A stretch of DNA of 64,000 bases from Arctopsyche grandis (Eukaryota; Arthropoda; Insecta; Trichoptera; Hydropsychidae). The notes beneath the pieces are model-generated. The model did not search any database. It was given only the letters and a program-made list of their open reading frames with translations, and was not told where the DNA came from. Both the position numbers and the translations under genes were made by a program. Below, one piece after another: positions 58,601 through 64,000 of this stretch. The stretch covers positions 23,759,206 through 23,823,205 of the forward strand of contig NC_135360.1 of NCBI RefSeq assembly GCF_051622035.1. Direction: 5' to 3'. Each line of letters begins with the position of its first letter. Positions within the stretch are counted from its first letter, which is position 1.

Positions 58601-59015
58601 TGATCCGCGGGATTTAAAATTATGAATTCAGTGGTTGGTGAGGTCTGAAAGGTTGGCGATCGCTGTTATAAATGATCTTGTGATAAATTTTGAACGACAT
58701 ATTTCTTAATGTCGAGGCTTTATTGTGATTTTACAATAAATTTAATAATTTTATAAAAGTCCTCTTTTCTTTGCTTCTCAGTTGGTAACCCTATACTCTA
58801 AACGAGGGTAAAGAGTCATTGATTCAACGATAGTTACTGGCAGCATAACACATTTTTCAGCTAAGAAAGGAAATACATTTTACATACCTTGGTTTGTGGT
58901 AAGTAGGATTGCTGTTGGTCTTCAAGATGTCAGCATTCGGCATTGAAGTAGGAAGAGCATGGTCTCTCTCTAGTTCAGCTTCGTATCCTTCTAGTGGTAT
59001 GTGTTTCGCAGACAT
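49622..59015 (-). CDS. Seven-pass membrane protein, PRRT3/PRRT4-like
   Basis: Exons in transcription order: 59023-58888 (ATG at 59015), 52960-52821, 52741-52644, 52541-52455, 52378-49622. Coding length from the ATG is 3,210 nt, 1,069 aa plus stop, phases consistent. Seen: a proline-rich N terminus (APPSYAPPSR, RRPIPPPSLVP, PSPPIPGDP), then a Ser/Asn-rich stretch, then WPIAWNLHIYL opening a block of seven hydrophobic segments, about residues 379-404, 415-437, 455-477, 494-512, 527-551, 575-598 and 615-637. An RIFYMCYDPYN motif follows segment 2. The C-terminal 430 residues are low-complexity, Asn/Ser/His-rich and probably cytoplasmic. Family knowledge: PRRT3/4 combine a Pro-rich region with such a C-terminal multi-pass block; function is poorly known. 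The first exon has an acceptor just upstream (59024), so non-coding 5' exons are expected further right. Family assignment is from memory of the motif pattern and moderately sure. Confidence 0.8.
53530..53933. mobile_element. hAT-like terminus plus 15-bp hairpin
   Basis: CCTCTCGGCGGCCCTG at 53918-53933 inverted reads CAGGGCCGCCGAGAGG, a hAT-like end; its mate was not found. At about 53855-53885 TATGGAATTATTTTT is followed, after one base, by its exact complement, and then again by a direct copy. A GC-rich fragment with a G-run lies at 53541-53640. Confidence 0.4.
54190..54439 (+). mobile_element. RTE-like LINE, reverse-transcriptase C-terminal remnant
   Basis: The frame reads LEYFGHVMRHPETYQLLHLI, IQGKIFGRKDPGRRTSWLKN, LRQWFNQNTTAVFRVAANK, then stop. 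This is the conserved tail of non-LTR retrotransposon polymerases (GHVMR, GRR..SWL..L..WF). No upstream RT core, so it is a 5'-truncated relic in an intron of the seven-pass gene, opposite strand. Confidence 0.75.
55034..55997. mobile_element. hAT element with two elements nested inside
   Basis: Ends CAGGGCTGTGGAGTCAGAG and, inverted, CAGGGCTGTAGAGTCGGAT; octamers GTTATAAC and GTTATAAT flank them. A GCGAAAACACAC-family MITE (about 55305-55590) and a Helitron (55632-55864) were inserted later. No transposase frame remains. Confidence 0.8.
55632..55864 (+). mobile_element. Helitron, family A, nested in hAT
   Basis: Starts TCTAATATATCATTTCGAAA and ends ACAACTAG before T, like 192-393; 3' portion GCCATGTTTAAGCTGTTTAT is nearly identical to that copy. 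Confidence 0.65.
57433..58793. mobile_element. hAT-like element, TAGGGTTNCCAAC ends
   Basis: Left TAGGGTTTCCAACAGATCTC, right inverted TAGGGTTACCAACTGAGAAG. Flanking octamers TACTAGCA and TACTCTAA agree at 5 of 8. 1.36 kb without a transposase frame; lies in the 5.9-kb intron of the seven-pass gene. Confidence 0.65.
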
Positions 59016-59023
59016 GGCCTCTA

Positions 59024-61140
59024 CTGCAAAGATAAAATTAAAACAAGGTTTAATAAAAGGTAAGTACAAAATAAATCGTTATTCTGTGTGCGTGGGTAAT
59101 GTATAGTTAGTATGTATGCTAAAATCTCAGGGGTAGGTACTTTACTTAGCAAGCGGTGTAGATTTATTTCGTTTGCAAGACACGGCGATAAAGTCAGAAA
59201 GCGTCCGAATTAACATGGATACGATTTGAATTTGAAATTCCGATGAAAAGTTGTAAATTTGGCGGAAAAGCGAACGCATTTTGCAAAAAAAAAAATGTAG
59301 GCCACGCGAAAGATGCGACACTTTTCACCGACATATACCTTTAAATATACACTCGATATCTTTCTATCTGTATGTATTATATATTATAAAAGCGAAGTTA
59401 AGCCGTTCGGATTTCGACGAACCGTAAAAAGGTCTGATTTTGACGTAAAAAAGTAATATGACAGCAATAGGCAAGCGTTACTTCGTCACAAAAGATCTAT
59501 ATAAACTTTCTGACGATATTGGCAGATGGCGAAAGCATGGACGAAATGGTATGCATAAAAAGAAGAAAAAAAGGTACGATTTGGCGCAAATTGAAAATAA
59601 ATTCGATTGATTGCCGCGAATTGCGGAAGAAGCTAAACAAAACAAGTTTAGGAAATGTACGTTTTACGTCACATTACAGATGCGTAAAATAGTATTACGT
59701 ATAACATTTAATTCCGATCAAAATCTATTTAGCTATACGAGCTTCATAATTTTAAGATAGTTAACACATTTATTCTAACCGAAATTCTAACACATAAATT
59801 AGCCTCAATTATGCAAATTCACATTCATACATATTACAGAAAGATAGCGTGATTATTGATCATTGGTTAGGTTAGGTTAGGTAGGGAGAAAAATACGCTA
59901 TTTCTATTGATCAGATAATAATATTGAGGTTCACTTTAAAAGTTATTAATGAATGTATATAAAAATAAACAAAAGAAGTATATTAATGAATGCATTTTTT
60001 CAAAACTAGATCCATCTTCATTGTTGTTAAAATATAATGCTCACAATCTAAATGCCAAGTCACAATCTAAAATACCCAGCATTAGGGATTTCCATCGGGA
60101 AATTCTGCTATGGTTATAAATTCAGAAATTCCGGTGTAAACCAGTCTTTATAAACGTTGAAAAGTGAATGACACGGATTACACGATCCATGTACAATGCA
60201 TTTTTACTTTATCTATGTACGTAGTAACAATAGATGAAGATTTGTTTTTCAATGCTACCTGGAAAGGCTTGGCGGGTAGTATTCTTATTTACTTTGTACA
60301 TGCTCGAAATACAACGCCTATCGGCGTTTTTCAGGCCCATGGACTTGGCAAAACGCCAATCGGCGTTGGTCAGCATTCAAAGAGTTAAAAGAGTTGTATA
60401 CATTTTTTTTAGTCTTTGCCTTTGAGTTCATAAATCTAATACTAATTCTGACTTCTAAAGTACAAACGGAAAAAAAATCTAAATTGAATCAAGCCTGAAT
60501 GTCGACGAGCAACTTTTAATTACATGTAGCAAAAGTGCACCTCAGTCGTTCTAAGTTTCTCGACCGTCTTCTTTCTGATTAAAACTTACATTTTCAAACG
60601 ACCAAAAGAAACGAACGCGGAAAAAAAATCATACAAAAATTACATTATTATTCGCACATTGTCATTCCGGCCACGTTCTGATTACAAATTCCAACAACTC
60701 TCAAATTACCCCGGAAAGTCCCGAGAAAAGCGAGCACCAGCAGCCGGTAAGTAGCACAAGAACAAAATTAGAACTAGGTTGCACCTCTCCAACCTGAGCA
60801 CCCATTGTAAAATCGTGACGTGTAAATAGCGTCGTTTTGAAGAGAAAAAAAATCGATAAAGTCTATTCGCTTTAACTGCCTCCCCCCTTGGGTTTAAAAG
60901 TACTTGTAGTACACGTAATACACAGTACACACCGGAGGTGCGGGTGAAAAGGGGTGTTTGGGTGTTTACGCATTTTGTGTGCCCGAATGTGAAGTGGGGT
61001 TAAGAGGAGGCAAGTAAAAAGCGGAGGTTGTTAGGTCACTAATGGGCAGAACACATTTATTTTGACTTGTTTACTGCAACAAAAAGGACCCAGCAAAAAT
61101 GGCATGGGATGAAAAATTTTTAAGTGCGCGCCGTAAACTT
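59024..61140. other. Upstream or intronic DNA of the seven-pass gene
   Basis: No coding exon recognised. About 59950-60384 is a truncated copy of the TTAA element at 15713 (right end GGTCAGCATTCAAAGAG, TTAA at 60385-60388). Three TTAGG units lie at about 59864-59880. Confidence 0.45.
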
Positions 61141-61147
61141 ACCGAAC

Positions 61148-61225
61148 CTCATGCTTGCTAGGTCGGTTAAGCATCGGACTAATGAACCGAAAGTGTGTGA
61201 TTCGATTCCGGATAAGGCCGAAAGA
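61148..61225 (+). other. tRNA-like fragment
   Basis: GCTAGGTCGGTTAAGC resembles an A box, CTAATGA an anticodon loop (AAT) and GATTCGATTCC a B box, in the right order and spacing. Stems are mismatched and no acceptor stem closes, so a tRNA pseudogene or SINE head is likelier than a working tRNA. Confidence 0.3.
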
Positions 61226-61780
61226 TTTATTCGATTTTATAAGAAGGTACATATTGTGTATTGCCCATACAAACTGTTGATGAGGATTCTCGTCTAATTA
61301 TATATACGCATGTATGTAATGTTCTGAAGCCGTCGTGTTTAGTAAGTCCTCATATGAAATTGTAATTTGAAATAATTTTTGTACATATGAAATTGATACC
61401 TGGAAATCAATTCCTTGCGTAATTAAGATATATTCGATGTAAGCATATTGTATCACATGATTTTATTCAAAACGTAAGATTCATTTGATTGTCTTCTACA
61501 TACAATGATTTTATTATCGTCTTCGTTTTATATTCCATTTTGTATCCTATATACGTATGTATGTACGTCTTGTAGCACAATTGCGTCTTCATTTGATAAG
61601 GGTTCTGAGTAAGATTTTGCGATATCGATATAAATCTAACTTTTACCAAATAGCTAATGAATGATATGTAGTAAAATGTACGAAAGTGGAGGACTCCCCG
61701 TATTAGTAACAAGTATAAAATCCACATCTATAATAACAATATAAAATAATTTATTGCTCACATTTAAATGAATTGTAAAT

Positions 61781-61995
61781 AGCCAGCAGTATAGCTCGCT
61801 GGTTGCGTTAATGATGACCACCGAGAGGTGCCCAGGTTCAAGCCCTGGGTTGACCTCGATTGAAAATAATTTATTCTGTAGTACTGCTGGTCAGACTTTG
61901 TGTTTCCTTTCAAAGTTTGCAAATTTAATTAATTTCATTGTTGAAACGGTTCATCATCAAATTGGCAAAATCGTAATGGCATTTTGGGAAAATTA
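61781..61995 (+). mobile_element. tRNA-derived SINE, second copy
   Basis: Starts AGCCAGCAGTATAGCTCGCT (A box region), B box GGTTCAAGCCCTGGGT, then body CGATTGAAAATAATTTATTC shared with 32165-32382, ending in an A-rich tail near 62000. Confidence 0.75.
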
Positions 61996-62396
61996 AAAAA
62001 AAATGGATTTTTCAGCTTTTTTGTTCTAAGAAGATAATACTATAAATACTGTAGTGTGGACGTGTAGAGGGGTTTCCAGATCGCAGAGTGAAAGACGCAA
62101 TCAGTATTAGAGGTTTGTTATTATTGTTCTTCATTCTTCGGCCTGACAGCTCCGAATGAAGCACGGATCAAAACCGCCTAATATTTATACCAAGTTCGGA
62201 ATGCAACTTTGGACCACGCTTTAGTAAGTATAGGTAGCTTAAAAACTTTGGATGAGCACTTTACAGTTTTTAGTATTGAGATTATTATTCCGTTACAATC
62301 AAAATAGACATTGGGTCTCTCTCTCTCGCATAGTTTAAATGTCTTTCTTCTAACAAGCAAATATATGCGTTTTGACACATGTTTGGAGCTGGCACA

Positions 62397-62535
62397 TCTA
62401 ATATATAATTTCGAATTTGTTGGCACATCTAATATATAATTTCGTAAAAACAAATGAATGTTTACTATTACATTGTTTTGCCATGTTTAAGCTGTTTACA
62501 TTACAAATACCGAGTGAAGCTGGGTAAAACACTAG
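62397..62535 (+). mobile_element. Helitron, family A, short copy
   Basis: Begins TCTAATATATAATTTCG, which is tandemly duplicated with its CAC-flank at 62391 and 62423, and ends AACACTAG before T. 3' hairpin region ACCGAGTGAAGCTGGGT partly pairs. Confidence 0.6.
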
Positions 62536-62739
62536 TATTTTATAAAAGGAAAACAATATTACAGTTAGAACAATTTCAACTAAAACGACAAATTTATATG
62601 CAATATATGTATTATCTTACATATAAAACACTAAAGTTTGTTTGTATGTATGTTTATACCTACGTATTTTTCGTCAACAGTCTATTGTTCTGACGTCATC
62701 GAACAAATAATTCGCTTTTTTCCGATTGAAAGGATTCAA

Positions 62740-63019
62740 AGTTCCCGGGGGCGTAGGCGCTGAGGGCGAAGCTCTAGGGCTTCGCCCCCTAGGGGGCGCG
62801 GACCCCGAGGGTGTACATATAATTTTTTATAACAGACTTACTATATATGTTTGTTTGTTCGTGACAGTCAATTTAATAAATAAAAACAAATGAGTATTCA
62901 AATAAATTTATATAAAATAAAACTATTCAAATAAATTTAATAAAATGTTTACTATTAGATTAGTCATGTTTAAGCGGTTTATATTACAAATACCGAGCGA
63001 AGCCGGGTAATGAAGCTAG
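62740..63019 (+). mobile_element. Helitron-like end (family A) near a GC-rich block
   Basis: ACCGAGCGAAGCCGGGTAAT then CTAG (63016-63019) is the family A end. At 62742-62812 lies a GC-rich block (GGGGGCGTAGGCGCTGAGGG, GGGCTTCGCCCCCTAGGGG) resembling the self-complementary units at 40390-40640. The 5' end is not certain. Confidence 0.45.
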
Positions 63020-64000
63020 TATTATATAAGCATTCAATCGATTCTGTCCCATTAAACTAGACAAGAATTCTAGTAAGTGGTGGATATGCTCTTCTTATGC
63101 CGATTTCATACAAAATTAGCACCACGAAATCAAACCCTCTTTCCATCTTTACACGACCAAGTCAACGGGAAAATATTTGAAAATTACGACTTCACAACAC
63201 ACAGCATTAATGTCAGGGTGATGCATCAATGCTCAGCAATCCCACACCCATAAAAAACTTACTACGGAAACCGAAAGGCGATGTACGATGACGCTATAAG
63301 CGCGAAGGTGAATTACATCAATATGTTTTAACGGCAAACTGCATTCTAACAATATCGAAATACGAAATATATACACACATTACTCAACAAAGAGGCAAAA
63401 AGAAACGAATAAAAAATTACGACCACCGTGGGGCGGGCCCCATCTTCCCGTTTCTAGCGGTCGATTCGACCCAAAAGTTGAAGGAACTTTCGCGTAATGT
63501 GTCCACATCCCGAATAATAATGACATCGATCCTGAAACTTAACCGACCTTATATTTCATACGAAACTATCAAAAACGCTCCCCATTCGCTCGCCTTCACT
63601 AAAGCAAACGTATGTATGTATACAAAAACGCGCAATTTGTTTCCAATGCCCAGTTAAGACAATTAAAAATCGATTAACCTGAAATTTCGCACACACACAC
63701 ACACACCCGAGGAAAACAACACGGAAACAATAATTCACATTTAAGATGATAGACGATGATCATTACTTTCGAGTGTTAAAATTGTAACTGATTCATATAA
63801 TTAACATTAAATGTGTATTACACAACAGTTCCGAAGGAATTTCTGCAAGTATAATCTGTGTGTGTGTTTTATTCGCGATGCAGATATTTTCAAAGTTTGT
63901 AATAAACGACAAACGCAAACTCCTAAAATTCTAAATAAATTCAAGAAACTTTCACCCTCGTTCGATAAATAAAAAAAAGCACTTCTAAAAAGAAAATTGC
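63020..64000. other. No gene recognised to the window edge
   Basis: AT-rich sequence with an (AC)n tract near 63691-63706. May contain upstream exons of the seven-pass gene, but none can be supported. Confidence 0.3.

Overview
The window is AT-rich nuclear DNA from an animal with short introns, abundant TATG/CATA microsatellites and very many small DNA transposons. The protein-coding genes (a MAGI without a guanylate kinase domain, a membrane trehalase, a ZAD zinc-finger gene) point to an insect. A moth, butterfly or related holometabolous order is my best guess, but the sequence does not settle the species.

Layout. Positions 1-2600 are repeat-rich upstream DNA. Positions 2643-9067 (+) hold a complete 23-exon MAGI scaffold gene; my exon set sums to 1,182 codons in frame, and its last intron is of the rare GC-AG type. 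From 9068 to about 30170 I see no convincing gene, only nested repeats: Helitrons with terminal hairpins and CTAG ends, foldback MITEs, hAT-like and piggyBac-like non-autonomous elements, and an RTE-like LINE end. Positions 30688-43206 (+) hold a trehalase gene of the membrane-anchored type with two alternative last exons. Its 6.5-kb penultimate-region intron (34852-41403) contains two opposite-strand genes: an open 598-codon piggyBac-derived gene that has lost two of its catalytic aspartates, and a decaying ZAD/C2H2 zinc-finger pseudogene that lies between the two ends of a hAT-like element. The genomic DNA between the two halves of the trehalase active site is therefore occupied by nested genes.

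Positions 43916-49621 hold a hAT element with a perfect 8-bp target duplication, then AT-rich DNA with very long (AT)n tracts. Positions 49622-59015 (-) hold a five-exon gene for a 1,069-residue protein with a proline-rich N terminus and seven membrane segments, most like the PRRT3/PRRT4 family; its 5.9-kb first coding intron carries two further hAT elements (one with other elements nested inside), a LINE end and a hairpin. The remainder to 64000 is presumed 5' flank or first intron of that gene, with a SINE and more Helitron copies.

The genes do not form an operon or pathway. MAGI (cell-junction scaffold), trehalase (trehalose hydrolysis at the cell surface) and the seven-pass protein are ordinary neighbours. 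The most unusual locus is the trehalase intron.
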